Source: Andrena cerasifolii (Eukaryota > Arthropoda > Insecta > Hymenoptera > Andrenidae). From it: DNA of 64,000 nt. The translations under genes were made by a program, and so were the position numbers. Under the pieces are notes generated by a model, which saw only the letters and a program-made list of their open reading frames with translations, was not told the origin of the DNA and searched no databases. Position 1 is the first letter of the stretch; the number at the start of each line of letters is the position of its first letter. The DNA is taken from the NCBI RefSeq assembly GCF_050908995.1, contig NW_027484976.1, positions 1 through 64,000 of the forward strand. The letters run 5' to 3'. Below, piece by piece: positions 1-14,759 of this stretch.

Positions 1-378
1 TATTGAAAAACCTATATCGAAAAACTGATATTGCAAAACCGATATTGAAAAACCGATATTGATTCCGATATTAGAACCGATATTGAAAAACCGATATTGA
101 AAAACAAATATTGAAAAACTGATATCGAAAAACTGATATTGAAAAACCGATATTGAAAAACCGATATTGAAAAACACATATTGAAAAACAAATATTGAAA
201 AACCTATATCGAAAAACTGATATTGCAAAACCGATATTGAATCCGATATTAGAACCGATATTGAAAAACCGATATTTAAAAACCGATATTGACAAACCGA
301 TATTGAAAAACACATATTGAAAAACAAATATTGAAAAACCTATATCGAAAAACTGATATTGCAAAGCCGATATAGAAT
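1..378 (+). repeat. Right end of an HOR copy, cut by the window start
   Basis: This stretch matches 14,382-14,759 at an offset of 14,381 bp, including the CCGATATTTAAAAA unit and the GCAAAGCCGATATAGAAT string just before the CCGGTATTAGAA tag. It is the tail of an HOR copy that starts left of the window. The match continues past the tag through about 1,400, with the offset changing to 14,395 bp after one monomer is gained. Confidence 0.8.
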
Positions 379-2429
379 CCGGTATTAGAACCGATATTGA
401 AAAACCGATATTGAAAAACCGATATTGAAAAACCGATATTGAAAAACCGATATTGAAAAACCTATATCGAAAAACTGATATTGCAAAACCGATATTGAAT
501 CCGATATTAGAACCGATATTGAAAAACCGATATTGAAAAACCGATATTGAAAAACTGATATTGAAAAACCGATATTGAAAAACCGATATTGAAAAACAAA
601 TATTGATAAACCGATATTGAAAAACCGATATTGAAACCGATATTGCAAAACCGATATTGAAAAACCAATATTGAAAATCTGATATTGAATCCGATATTAG
701 AACCGATATTGAAAAACCGATATTGAAAAACCTATATCGAAAAACTGATATTGAAAAACTGATATCGAAAAACTGATATTGAAAACCCGATATTGAAAAA
801 CCGATATTGAAAAACACATATTGAAAAACAAGTATTGAAAAACCTATATCGAAAAACTGATATTGCAAAACCGATATTGAAAAACCGATATTGATTCCGA
901 TATTAGAACCGATATTGAAAAACAAATATTGAAAAACTGATATCGAAAAACTGATATTGAAAAACCGATATTGAAAAACCGATATTGAAAAACCTATATC
1001 GAAAAACTGATATTGCAAAACCGATATTGAAATACCGATATTGAAACCGATATTAGAACCGATATTGAAAAACCGATATTGAAAAACCGATATTGAAAAA
1101 TCGATATTGAAAACCCGATATTGAAAAACCGATATTGAAAAACTGATATTGAAAAACCGATATTGAAAAACCGATATTGAATCCGATATTAGAACCGATA
1201 TTGAAAAACACATATTGAAAAACAAATATTGAAAAACCGATATTGAAAAACATATATTGAAAAACCGATATTGAAAAACCGATATTGAAAAACCGATATT
1301 GAAAAACCTATATCGAAAAACTGATATTGAAAGACCGATATTGAAAAACCGATATTGAAAAACTGATATTGAAAAACCGATATTGAAAAACCGATATTGA
1401 AAAACAAATATTGATAAACCGATATTGAAAACTAAATATTGAAAATCTGATATTGAATCCGATATTAGAACCGATATTGAAAAACCGATATTGAAAAACC
1501 TATATCGAAAAACTGATATTGAAAAACTGATATCGAAAAACTGATATTGAAAAACCGATATTGAAAAACCGATATTGAAACCGATATTAGAACCGATATC
1601 GAAAAACTGATATTGAAAAACCGATATTGAAAAACCGATAATGAAAAACAAATATTGAAAAACTGATTTCGAAAAACTGATATTGAAAAACCGATATTGA
1701 AAAACCGATATTGAAAAACCGATATTGAAAAACAAATATTGATAAACCGATATTGAAAAACCGATATTGAATCCGATATTAGAACCGATATTCAAAAACC
1801 GATATTGAATCCGATATTAGAACCGATATTGAAAAACAAATATTGATAAACCGATATTGAAAAACCGATATTGAAACCGATATTGCAAAACCGATATTGA
1901 AAAACCAATATTGAAAAACAAATATTGAAAAACTGATATCGAAAAACTGATATTGAAAAACCGATATTGAAAACTAAATATTGAAAAACCGATATTGAAA
2001 AACCTATATCGAAAAACTGATATTGCTAAACCGATATTGAAAAACCGATATTGATTCCGATATTAGAACCGATATTGAAAAACCGATATTGAAAAACAAA
2101 TATTGAAAAACTGATATCGAAAAACTGATATTGAAAAACCGATATTGAAAAACCGATATTGAAAAACACATATTGAAAAACAAATATTGAAAAACCTATA
2201 TCGAAAAACTGATATTGCAAAACCGATATTGAATCCGATATTAGAACCGATATTGAAAAACCGATATTTAAAAACCGATATTGACAAACCGATATTGAAA
2301 AACACATATTGAAAAACCGATATTGACAAACCGATATTGAAAAACACATATTGAAAAACAAATATTGAAAAACCTATATCGAAAAACTGATATTGCAAAG
2401 CCGATATAGAATCCGATATTAGAACCGAT

Positions 2430-4266
2430 ATTGAAAAACCGATATTGAAAAACCGATATTGAAAAACCGATATTGAAAAACAGATATTGAAAAACCGATA
2501 TTGAAAAACCGATATTGAAAAACAAATATTGATAAACCGATATTGAAAAACCGATATTGAAACCGATATTGCAAAACCGATATTGAAAAACCAATATTGA
2601 AAAACAAATATTGAAAAACTGATATCGAAAAACTGATATAGAAAAACCGATATTGAAAAACAAATATTGAAAAACTGATATCGAAAAACTGATATTGAAA
2701 AACCGATATTGAAAAACCGATATTGAAAAACCTATATCGAAAAACTGATATTGCAAAACCGATATTGAAATACCGATATTGAAACCGATATTAGAACCGA
2801 TATTGAAAAACCGATATTGAAAAACCGATATTGAAAAACCGATATTGAAAACCCGATATTGAAAAACCGATATTGAAAAACCGATATTGAAAAACCGATA
2901 TTGAAAAACCTATATCGAAAAACTGATATTGCAAAACCGATATTGAAAAACCGATATTGAAAAACTGATATTGAAAAACAGATATTGAAAAACCGATATT
3001 GAATCCGATATTAGAACCGATATTGAAAAACACATATTGAAAAACAAATATTGAAAAACCGATATTGAAAAACATATATTGAAAAACCGATATTGAAAAA
3101 CCGATATTGAAAAACCGATATTGAAAAACCTATATCGAAAAACCGATATTGAAAAACAAATATTGAAAAACTGATATCGAAAAACTGATATTGAAAAACC
3201 GATATTGAAAAACCGATATTGAAAAACCTATATCGAAAAACTGATATTGCAAAACCGATATTGAAATACCGATATTGAAACCGATATTAGAACCGATATT
3301 GAAAAACCGATATTGAAAAACCGATATTGAAAAATCGATATTGAAAACCCGATATTGAAAAACCGATATTGAAAAACTGATATTGAAAAACCGATATTGA
3401 AAAACCGATATTGAATCCGATATTAGAACCGATATTGAAAAACACATATTGAAAAACAAATATTGAAAAACCGATATTGAAAAACATATATTGAAAAACC
3501 GATATTGAAAAACCGATATTGAAAAACCGATATTGAAAAACCTATATCGAAAAACTGATATTGAAAAACCGATATTGAAAAACCGATATTGAAAAACTGA
3601 TATTGAAAAACCGATATTGAAAAACCGATATTGAAAAACAAATATTGATAAACCGATATTGAAAACTAAATATTGAAAATCTGATATTGAATCCGATATT
3701 AGAACCGATATTGAAAAACCGATATTGAAAAACCTATATCGAAAAACTGATATTGAAAAACTGATATCGAAAAACTGATATTGAAAAACCGATATTGAAA
3801 AAACCGATATTGAAACCGATATTAGAACCGATATCGAAAAACTGATTTCGAAAAACTGATATTGAAAAACCGATATTGAAAAACAAATATTGATAAACCG
3901 ATATTGAAAAACCGATATTGAATCCGATATTAGAACCGATATTCAAAAACCGATATTGAATCCGATATTAGAACCGATATTGAAAAACTTATATCGAAAA
4001 ACTGATATTGAAAAACCGATATTGAAAAACCGATATTGAAAAACAAATATTGATAAACCGATATTGAAAAACCGATATTGAAACCGATATTGCAAAACCG
4101 ATATTGAAAAACCAATATTGAAAAACAAATATTGAAAAACTGATATCGAAAAACTGATATTGAAAAACCGATATTGAAAACTAAATATTGAAAAACCGAT
4201 ATTGAAAAACCTATATCGAAAAACTGATATTGCAAAACCGATATTGAAAAACCGATATTGATTCCG
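2430..4266 (+). repeat. 1,837 bp tandem duplication, copy 1
   Basis: The block matches the adjoining segment at an offset of 1,837 bp over essentially its full length, including rare landmarks: GATATAGAAAAACC near 2,637, AAATACCGATATTG near 2,770, the six-A unit near 3,798, CTGATTTCG near 3,844 and CTTATATCG near 3,988. The left edge is where the number of plain monomers before CAGATATTG first differs from copy 2. Confidence 0.85.
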
Positions 4267-6133
4267 ATATTAGAACCGATATTGAAAAACCGATATTGAA
4301 AAACCGATATTGAAAAACAGATATTGAAAAACCGATATTGAAAAACCGATATTGAAAAACAAATATTGATAAACCGATATTGAAAAACCGATATTGAAAC
4401 CGATATTGCAAAACCGATATTGAAAAACCAATATTGAAAAACAAATATTGAAAAACTGATATCGAAAAACTGATATAGAAAAACCGATATTGAAAAACAA
4501 ATATTGAAAAACTGATATCGAAAAACTGATATTGAAAAACCGATATTGAAAAACCGATATTGAAAAACCTATATCGAAAAACTGATATTGCAAAACCGAT
4601 ATTGAAATACCGATATTGAAACCGATATTAGAACCGATATTGAAAAACCGATATTGAAAAACCGATATTGAAAAACCGATATTGAAAACCCGATATTGAA
4701 AAACCGATATTGAAAAACCGATATTGAAAAACCGATATTGAAAAACCTATATCGAAAAACTGATATTGCAAAACCGATATTGAAAAACCGATATTGAAAA
4801 ACTGATATTGAAAAACAGATATTGAAAAACCGATATTGAATCCGATATTAGAACCGATATTGAAAAACACATATTGAAAAACAAATATTGAAAAACCGAT
4901 ATTGAAAAACATATATTGAAAAACCGATATTGAAAAACCGATATTGAAAAACCGATATTGAAAAACCTATATCGAAAAACCGATATTGAAAAACAAATAT
5001 TGAAAAACTGATATCGAAAAACTGATATTGAAAAACCGATATTGAAAAACCGATATTGAAAAACCTATATCGAAAAACTGATATTGCAAAACCGATATTG
5101 AAATACCGATATTGAAACCGATATTAGAACCGATATTGAAAAACCGATATTGAAAAACCGATATTGAAAAATCGATATTGAAAACCCGATATTGAAAAAC
5201 CGATATTGAAAAACTGATATTGAAAAACCGATATTGAAAAACCGATATTGAATCCGATATTAGAACCGATATTGAAAAACACATATTGAAAAACAAATAT
5301 TGAAAAACCGATATTGAAAAACATATATTGAAAAACCGATATTGAAAAACCGATATTGAAAAACCGATATTGAAAAACCTATATCGAAAAACTGATATTG
5401 AAAAACCGATATTGAAAAACCGATATTGAAAAACTGATATTGAAAAACCGATATTGAAAAACCGATATTGAAAAACAAATATTGATAAACCGATATTGAA
5501 AACTAAATATTGAAAATCTGATATTGAATCCGATATTAGAACCGATATTGAAAAACCGATATTGAAAAACCTATATCGAAAAACTGATATTGAAAAACTG
5601 ATATCGAAAAACTGATATTGAAAAACCGATATTGAAAAAACCGATATTGAAACCGATATTAGAACCGATATCGAAAAACTGATTTCGAAAAACTGATATT
5701 GAAAAACCGATATTGAAAAACAAATATTGATAAACCGATATTGAAAAACCGATATTGAATCCGATATTAGAACCGATATTCAAAAACCGATATTGAATCC
5801 GATATTAGAACCGATATTGAAAAACTTATATCGAAAAACTGATATTGAAAAACCGATATTGAAAAACCGATATTGAAAAACAAATATTGATAAACCGATA
5901 TTGAAAAACCGATATTGAAACCGATATTGCAAAACCGATATTGAAAAACCAATATTGAAAAACAAATATTGAAAAACTGATATCGAAAAACTGATATTGA
6001 AAAACCGATATTGAAAACTAAATATTGAAAAACCGATATTGAAAAACCTATATCGAAAAACTGATATTGCAAAACCGATATTGAAAAACCGATATTGATT
6101 CCGATATTAGAACCGATATTGAAAAACCGATAT
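4267..6133 (+). repeat. 1,837 bp tandem duplication, copy 2
   Basis: This is the second copy of the 1,837 bp block. It carries the same landmarks shifted by 1,837 bp, for example the six-A unit near 5,635 and CTTATATCG near 5,825. Similarity continues about 30 bp beyond one unit length before the two strings diverge, the overlap expected at an unequal-exchange junction. By eye I see almost no substitutions between the copies, which suggests a recent event. Confidence 0.85.
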
Positions 6134-6714
6134 TGAAAAACAAATATTGAAAAACTGATATCGAAAAACTGATATTGAAAAACCGATATTGAAAAACACA
6201 TATTGAAAAACAAATATTGAAAAACCTATATCGAAAAACTGATATTGCAAAACCGATATTGAATCCGATATTAGAACCGATATTGAAAAACCGATATTCA
6301 AAAACCGATATTGAAAAACCGATATTGAAACCGATATTGCAAAACCGATATTGAAAAACCAATATTGAAAAACAAATATTGAAAAACTGATATCGAAAAA
6401 CTGATATTGAAAAACCGATATTGAAAACTAAATATTGAAAAACCGATATTGAAAAACCTATATCGAAAAACTGATATTGCAAAACCGATATTGAAAAACC
6501 GATATTGATTCCGATATTAGAACCGATATTGAAAAACCGATATTGGAAAACAAATATTGAAAAACTGATATCGAAAAACTGATATTGAAAAACCGATATT
6601 GAAAAACACATATTGAAAAACAAATATTGAAAAACCTATATCGAAAAACTGATATTGCAAAACCGATATTGAATCCGATATTAGAACCGATATTGAAAAA
6701 CCGATATTCAAAAA
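5895..6714 (+). repeat. 410 bp tandem duplication, two copies
   Basis: The string from about 5,895 to 6,304 repeats at 6,305-6,714. Shared landmarks are CCAATATTG, the AACTAAATATTG unit, GATTCC, CACATATTG and the CCGATATTCAAAAA unit. The second copy has a private change, TATTGGAAAA at about 6,541. The duplication overlaps the end of the 1,837 bp duplication and so is a separate, nested event. Confidence 0.8.
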
Positions 6715-7923
6715 CCGATATTGAAAAACCGATATTGAAAAACCGATATTGAAAAACCTATATTCAAAAACTGATATTGCAAAACCGATATTGAAAAACC
6801 GATATTGATTCCGATATTAGAACCGATATTGAAAAACCGATATTGAAAAACAATTATTGAAAAACTGATATCGAAAAACTGATATTGAAAAACCGATATT
6901 GAAAAACCGATATTGAAAAACCTATATCGAAAAACTGATATTGCAAAACCGATATTGAAAAACCGATATTGAATCCGATATTAGAACCGATATTGAAAAA
7001 CCGATATTGAATCCGATATTAGAACCGATATTGAAAAACCGATATTGAAAAACCTATATCGAAAAACTGATATTGAAAAACTGATATCGAAAAACTGATA
7101 TTGAAAAACCGATATTGAAAAACCGATATTGAAACCGATATTAGAACCGATATCGAAAAACTGATATTGAAAAACCGATATTGAAAAACCGATAATGAAA
7201 AACAAATATTGAAAAACTGATTTCGAAAAACTGATATTGAAAAACCGATATTGAAAAACCGATATTGAAAAACCGATATTGAAAAACAAATATTGATAAA
7301 CAGATATTGAAAAACCGATATTGAATCCGATATTAGAACCGATATTCAAAAACCGATATTGAATCCGATATTAGAACCGATATTGAAAAACAAATATTGA
7401 TAAACCGATATTGAAAAACCGATATTGAAACCGATATTGCAAAACCGATATTGAAAAACCAATATTGAAAAACAAATATTGAAAAACTGATATCGAAAAA
7501 CTGATATTGAAAAACCGATATTGAAAACTAAATATTGAAAAACCGATATTGAAAAACCTATATCGAAAAACTGATATTGCAAAACCGATATTGAAAAACC
7601 GATATTGATTCCGATATTAGAACCGATATTGAAAAACCGATATTGAAAAACAAATATTGAAAACTGATATCGAAAAACTGATATTGAAAAACCGATATTG
7701 AAAAACCGATATTGAAAAACACATATTGAAAAACAAATATTGAAAAACCTATATCGAAAAACTGATATTGCAAAACCGATATTGAATCCGATATTAGAAC
7801 CGATATTGAAAAACCGATATTTAAAAACCGATATTGACAAACCGATATTGAAAAACACATATTGAAAAACAAATATTGAAAAACCTATATCGAAAAACTG
7901 ATATTGCAAAGCCGATATAGAAT

Positions 7924-10900
7924 CCGGTATTAGAACCGATATTGAAAAACCGATATTGAAAAACCGATATTGAAAAACCGATATTGAAAAACCGATATTG
8001 AAAAACCTATATCGAAAAACTGATATTGCAAAACCGATATTGAATCCGATATTAGAACCGATATTGAAAAACCGATATTGAAAAACCGATATTGAAAAAC
8101 TGATATTGAAAAACCGATATTGAAAAACCGATATTGAAAAACAAATATTGATAAACCGATATTGAAAAACCGATATTGAAACCGATATTGCAAAACCGAT
8201 ATTGAAAAACCAATATTGAAAATCTGATATTGAATCCGATATTAGAACCGATATTCAAAAACCGATATTGAATCCGATATTAGAACCGATATTGAAAAAC
8301 TTATATCGAAAAACTGATATTGCAAAACCGATATTGAAAAACAAATATTGATAAACCGATATTGAAAAACCGATATTGAAACCGATATTGCAAAACCGAT
8401 ATTGAAAAACCAATATTGAAAAACAAATATTGAAAAACTGATATCGAAAAACTGATATTGAAAAACCGATATTGAAAACTAAATACTGAAAAACCGATAT
8501 TGAAAAACCTATATCGAAAAACTGATATTGCAAAACCGATATTGAAAAACCGATATTGATTCCGATATTAGAACCGATATTGAAAAACCGATATTCAAAA
8601 ACCGATATTGAAAAACCGATATTGAAAAACCGATATTGAAAAACCTATATTCAAAAACTGATATTGCAAAACCGATATTGAAAAACCGATATTGATTCCG
8701 ATATTAGAACCGATATTGAAAAACCGATATTGAAAAACAATTATTGAAAAACTGATATCGAAAAACTGATATTGAAAAACCGATATTGAAAAACCGATAT
8801 TGAAAAACCTATATCGAAAAACTGATATTGCAAAACCGATATTGAAAAACCGATATTGATTCCGATATTAGAACCGATATTGAAAAACCGATATTGAAAA
8901 ACAATTATTGAAAAACTGATATCGAAAAACTGATATTGAAAAACCGATATTGAAAAACCGATATTGAAAAACCTATATCGAAAAACTGATATTGAAAGAC
9001 CGATATTGAAAAACCGATATTGAAAAACTGATATTGAAAAACCGATATTGAAAAACCGATATTGAAAAACAAATATTGATAAACCGATATTGAAAACTAA
9101 ATATTGAAAATCTGATATTGAATCCGATATTAGAACCGATATTGAAAAACCGATATTGAAAAACCTATATCGAAAAACTGATATTGAAAAACTGATATCG
9201 AAAAACTGATATTGAAAAACCGATATTGAAAAAACCGATATTGAAACCGATATTAGAACCGATATCGAAAAACTGATTTCGAAAAACTGATATTGAAAAA
9301 CCGATATTGAAAAACAAATATTGATAAACCGATATTGAAAAACCGATATTGAATCCGATATTAGAACCGATATTCAAAAACCGATATTGAATCCGATATT
9401 AGAACCGATATTGAAAAACTTATATCGAAAAACTGATATTGAAAAACCGATATTGAAAAACAAATATTGATAAACCGATATTGAAAAACCGATATTGAAA
9501 CCGATATTGCAAAACCGATATTGAAAAACCAATATTGAAAAACAAATATTGAAAAACTGATATCGAAAAACTGATATTGAAAAACCGATATTGAAAACTA
9601 AATACTGAAAAACCGATATTGAAAAACCTATATCGAAAAACTGATATTGCAAAACCGATATTGAAAAACCGATATTGATTCCGATATTAGAACCGATATT
9701 GAAAAACCGATATTGAAAAACAAATATTGAAAAACTGATATCGAAAAACTGATATTGAAAAACCGATATTGAAAAACACATATTGAAAAACAAATATTGA
9801 AAAACCTATATCGAAAAACTGATATTGCAAAACCGATATTGAATCCGATATTAGAACCGATATTGAAAAACCGATATTCAAAAACCGATATTGAAAAACC
9901 GATATTGAAAAACCGATATTGAAAAACCTATATTCAAAAACTGATATTGCAAAACCGATATTGAAAAACCGATATTGATTCCGATATTAGAACCGAGATT
10001 GAAAAACAATTATTGAAAAACTGATATCGAAAAACTGATATTGAAAAACCGATATTGAAAAACCGATATTGAATCCGATATTAGAACCGATATTCAAAAA
10101 CCGATATTGAATCCGATATTAGAACCGATATTGAAAAACTTATATCGAAAAACTGATATTGAAAAACCGATATTGAAAAACCGATATTGAAAAACAAATA
10201 TTGATAAACCGATATTGAAAAACCGATATTGAAACCTATATTGCAAAACCGATATTGAAAAACCAATATTGAAAAACAAATATTGAAAAACTGATATCGA
10301 AAAACTGATATTGAAAAACCGATATTGAAAACTAAATATTGAAAAACCGATATTGAAAAACCTATATCGAAAAACTGATATTGCAAAACCGATATTGAAA
10401 AACCGATATTGATTCCGATATTAGAACCGATATTGAAAAACCGATATTGAAAAACAAATATTGAAAAACTGATATCGAAAAACTGATATTGAAAAACCGA
10501 TATTGAAAAACCGATATTGAAAAACTGATATTGCAAAACCGATATTGAAAAACCGATATTGATTCCGATATTAGAACCGATATTGAAAAACCGATATTGA
10601 AAAACAATTATTGAAAAACTGATATCGAAAAACTGATATTGAAAAACCGATATTGAAAAACCGATATTGAAAAACCTATATCGAAAAACTGATATTGAAA
10701 AACTGATATCGAAAAACTGATATTGAAAAACCGATATTGAAAAACCGATATTGAAACCGATATTAGAACCGATATTCAAAAACCGATATTGAATCCGATA
10801 TTAGAACCGATATTGAAAAACTTATATCGAAAAACTGATATTGCAAAACCGATATTGAAAAACCGATATTGATTCCGATATTAGAACCGATATTGAAAAA

Positions 10901-13900
10901 CTGATATTGAAAAACAAATATTGAAAAACCTATATCGAAAAACTGATATTGCAAAACCGATATTGAATCCGATATTAGAACCGATATTGAAAAACCGATA
11001 TTCAAAAACCGATATTGAAAAACCGATATTGAAAAACCGATATTGAAAAACCTATATTCAAAAACTGATATTGCAAAACCGATATTGAAAAACCGATATT
11101 GATTCCGATATTAGAACCGATATTGAAAAACCGATATTGAAAAACAATTATTGAAAAACTGATATCGAAAAACTGATATTGAAAAACCGATATTGAAAAA
11201 CCGATATTGAAAAACCTATATCGAAAAACTGATATTGCAAAACCGATATTGAAAAACCGATATTGAATCCGATATTAGAACCGATATTGAAAAACCGATA
11301 TTGAATCCGATATTAGAACCGATATTGAAAAACCGATATTGAAAAACCTATATCGAAAAACTGATATTGAAAAACTGATATCGAAAAACTGATATTGAAA
11401 AACCGATATTGAAAAACCGATATTGAAACCGATATTAGAACCGATATCGAAAAACTGATATTGAAAAACCGATATTGAAAAACCGATAATGAAAAACCAA
11501 TATTGAAAAACAAATATTGAAAAACTGATATCGAAAAACTGATATTGAAAAACCGATATTGAAAACTAAATATTGAAAAACCGATATTGAAAAACCTATA
11601 TCGAAAAACTGATATTGCAAAACCGATATTGAAAAACCGATATTGATTCCGATATTAGAACCGATATTGAAAAACCGATATTGAAAAACAAATATTGAAA
11701 AACTGATATCGAAAAACTGATATTGAAAAACCGATATTGAAAAACCGATATTGAAAAACACATATTGAAAAACAAATATTGAAAAACCTATATCGAAAAA
11801 CTGATATTGCAAAACCGATATTGAATCCGATATTACAACCGATATTGAAAAACCGATATTGAAAAACCGATATTGACAAACCGATATTGAAAAACACATA
11901 TTGAAAAACAAATATTGAAAAACCTATATCGAAAAACTGATATTGCAAAGCCGATATAGAATTCGATATTAGAACCGATATTGAAAAACCGATATTGAAA
12001 AACCGATATTGAAAAACCGATATTGAAAAACAGATATTGAAAAACCGATATTGAAAAACCGATATTGAAAAACAAATATTGATAAACCGATATTGAAAAA
12101 CCGATATTGAAACCGATATTGCAAAACCGATATTGAAAAACCAATATTGAAAAACAAATATTGAAAAACTGATATCGAAAAACTGATATAGAAAAACCGA
12201 TATTGAAAAACAAATATTGAAAAACTGATATCGAAAAACTGATATTGAAAAACCGATATTGAAAAACCGATATTGAAAAACCTATATCGAAAAACTGATA
12301 TTGCAAAACCGATATTGAAATACCGATATTGAAACCGATATTAGAACCGATATTGAAAAACCGATATTGAAAAACCGATATTGAAAAACCGATATTGAAA
12401 ACCCGATATTGAAAAACCGATATTGAAAAACCGATATTGAAAAACCGATATTGAAAAACCGATATTGAAAAACCTATATCGAAAAACTGATATTGCAAAA
12501 CCGATATTGAAAAACCGATATTGAAAAACTGATATTGAAAAACAGATATTGAAAAACCGATATTGAATCCGATATTAGAACCGATATTGAAAAACACATA
12601 TTGAAAAACAAATATTGAAAAACCGATATTGAAAAACATATATTGAAAAACCGATATTGAAAAACCGATATTGAAAAACCGATATTGAAAAACCTATATC
12701 GAAAAACCGATATTGAAAAACAAATATTGAAAAACTGATATCGAAAAACTGATATTGAAAAACCGATATTGAAAAACCGATATTGAAAAACAAATATTGA
12801 TAAACCGATATTGAAAACTAAATATTGAAAATCTGATATTGAATCCGATATTAGAACCGATATTGAAAAACCGATATTGAAAAACCTATATCGAAAAACT
12901 GATATTGAAAAACTGATATCGAAAAACTGATATTGAAAAACCGATATTGAAAAAACCGATATTGAAACCGATATTAGAACCGATATCGAAAAACTGATTT
13001 CGAAAAACTGATATTGAAAAACCGATATTGAAAAACAAATATTGATAAACCGATATTGAAAAACCGATATTGAATCCGATATTAGAACCGATATTCAAAA
13101 ACCGATATTGAATCCGATATTAGAACCGATATTGAAAAACTTATATCGAAAAACTGATATTGAAAAACCGATATTGAAAAACCGATATTGAAAAACAAAT
13201 ATTGATAAACCGATATTGAAAAACCGATATTGAAACCGATATTGCAAAACCGATATTGAAAAACCAATATTGAAAAACAAATATTGAAAAACTGATATCG
13301 AAAAACTGATATTGAAAAACCGATATTGAAAACTAAATATTGAAAAACCGATATTGAAAAACCTATATCGAAAAACTGATATTGCAAAACCGATATTGAA
13401 AAACCGATATTGATTCCGATATTAGAACCGATATTGAAAAACCGATATTGAAAAACAAATATTGAAAAACTGATATCGAAAAACTGATATTGAAAAACCG
13501 ATATTGAAAAACACATATTGAAAAACAAATATTGAAAAACCTATATCGAAAAACTGATATTGCAAAACCGATATTGAATCCGATATTAGAACCGATATTG
13601 AAAAACCGATATTCAAAAACCGATATTGAAAAACCGATATTGAAAAACCGATATTGAAAAACCTATATTCAAAAACTGATATTGCAAAACCGATATTGAA
13701 AAACCGATATTGATTCCGATATTAGAACCGATATTGAAAAACCGATATTGAAAAACAATTATTGAAAAACTGATATCGAAAAACTGATATTGAAAAACCG
13801 ATATTGAAAAACCGATATTGAATCCGATATTAGAACCGATATTGAAAAACCGATATTGAATCCGATATTAGAACCGATATTGAAAAACCGATATTGAAAA

Positions 13901-14759
13901 ACCTATATCGAAAAACTGATATTGAAAAACTGATATCGAAAAACTGATATTGAAAAACCGATATTGAAAAACCGATATTGAAACCGATATTAGAACCGAT
14001 ATCGAAAAACTGATATTGAAAAACCGATATTGAAAAACCGATAATGAAAAACAAATATTGAAAAACTGATTTCGAAAAACTGATATTGAAAAACCGATAT
14101 TGAAAAACCGATATTGAAAAACAAATATTGATAAACCGATATTGAAAAACCGATATTGAATCCGATATTAGAACCGATATTCAAAAACCGATATTGAATC
14201 CGATATTAGAACCGATATTGAAAAACAAATATTGATAAACCGATATTGAAAAACCGATATTGAAACCGATATTGCAAAACCGATATTGAAAAACCAATAT
14301 TGAAAAACAAATATTGAAAAACTGATATCGAAAAACTGATATTGAAAAACCGATATTGAAAACTAAATATTGAAAAACCGATATTGAAAAACCTATATCG
14401 AAAAACTGATATTGCAAAACCGATATTGAAAAACCGATATTGATTCCGATATTAGAACCGATATTGAAAAACCGATATTGAAAAACAAATATTGAAAAAC
14501 TGATATCGAAAAACTGATATTGAAAAACCGATATTGAAAAACCGATATTGAAAAACACATATTGAAAAACAAATATTGAAAAACCTATATCGAAAAACTG
14601 ATATTGCAAAACCGATATTGAATCCGATATTAGAACCGATATTGAAAAACCGATATTTAAAAACCGATATTGACAAACCGATATTGAAAAACACATATTG
14701 AAAAACAAATATTGAAAAACCTATATCGAAAAACTGATATTGCAAAGCCGATATAGAAT
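7924..14759 (+). repeat. HOR copy 2 of domain 1 (6,836 bp)
   Basis: The first 270 bp match 379-648 and 14,760-15,029. After about 8,220 the order changes: the AATCTG unit is followed by a CCGATATTCAAAAA unit instead of the string seen in the other copies, which suggests an internal deletion or exchange. The second half (about 11,490-14,759) aligns well with copy 3 at offsets of 6,596, 7,008 and then 7,063 bp. Confidence 0.75.
11490..12789 (+). repeat. 1.3 kb block, copy a (offset 6,596 bp to 18,086)
   Basis: The block matches 18,086-19,385 with only scattered differences: ATTACAACC against ATTAGAACC near 11,832, ATTCGATATTAG against ATCCGATATTAG near 11,961, and CACATATTG against CACATATTC near 12,595. 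A more diverged third copy lies at about 2,240-3,240 (offset about 9,550 bp). At its left edge a CCGATAATG unit joins directly to CCAATATTG, an order not seen in the other copies, so this is probably a deletion junction. Confidence 0.8.

Larger units (their letters stand above)
379..7923 (+). repeat. HOR copy 1 of domain 1 (7,545 bp)
   Basis: This copy runs from the CCGGTATTAGAA tag at 379 to the next one at 7,924. It is the longest of the three complete copies because it holds an internal 1,837 bp tandem duplication (about 2,430-6,133) and a 410 bp one (about 5,895-6,714). It starts like the copy at 14,760 and ends like the copies ending at 14,759 and 21,822. Its first 0.3 kb also matches the start of copy 2 at an offset of 7,545 bp. 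Confidence 0.75.

Noticed and set aside
1669..1690. CENP-B box-like site in CTGATTTCGAAAAACTG units
   Set aside because: TTCG and the following A fit the mammalian TTCGNNNNANNCGGG pattern, but the essential CGGG half is absent (GATA instead), so the match is partial and expected by chance.
71..1795. 574-codon open frame on the - strand as a gene for a repeat protein
   Set aside because: It is a translation of satellite monomers. The consensus has no stop in any reverse frame, the peptide is the same 14-residue cycle in all frames, the start depends on a non-ATG codon, and no promoter, splice or unique sequence is present.
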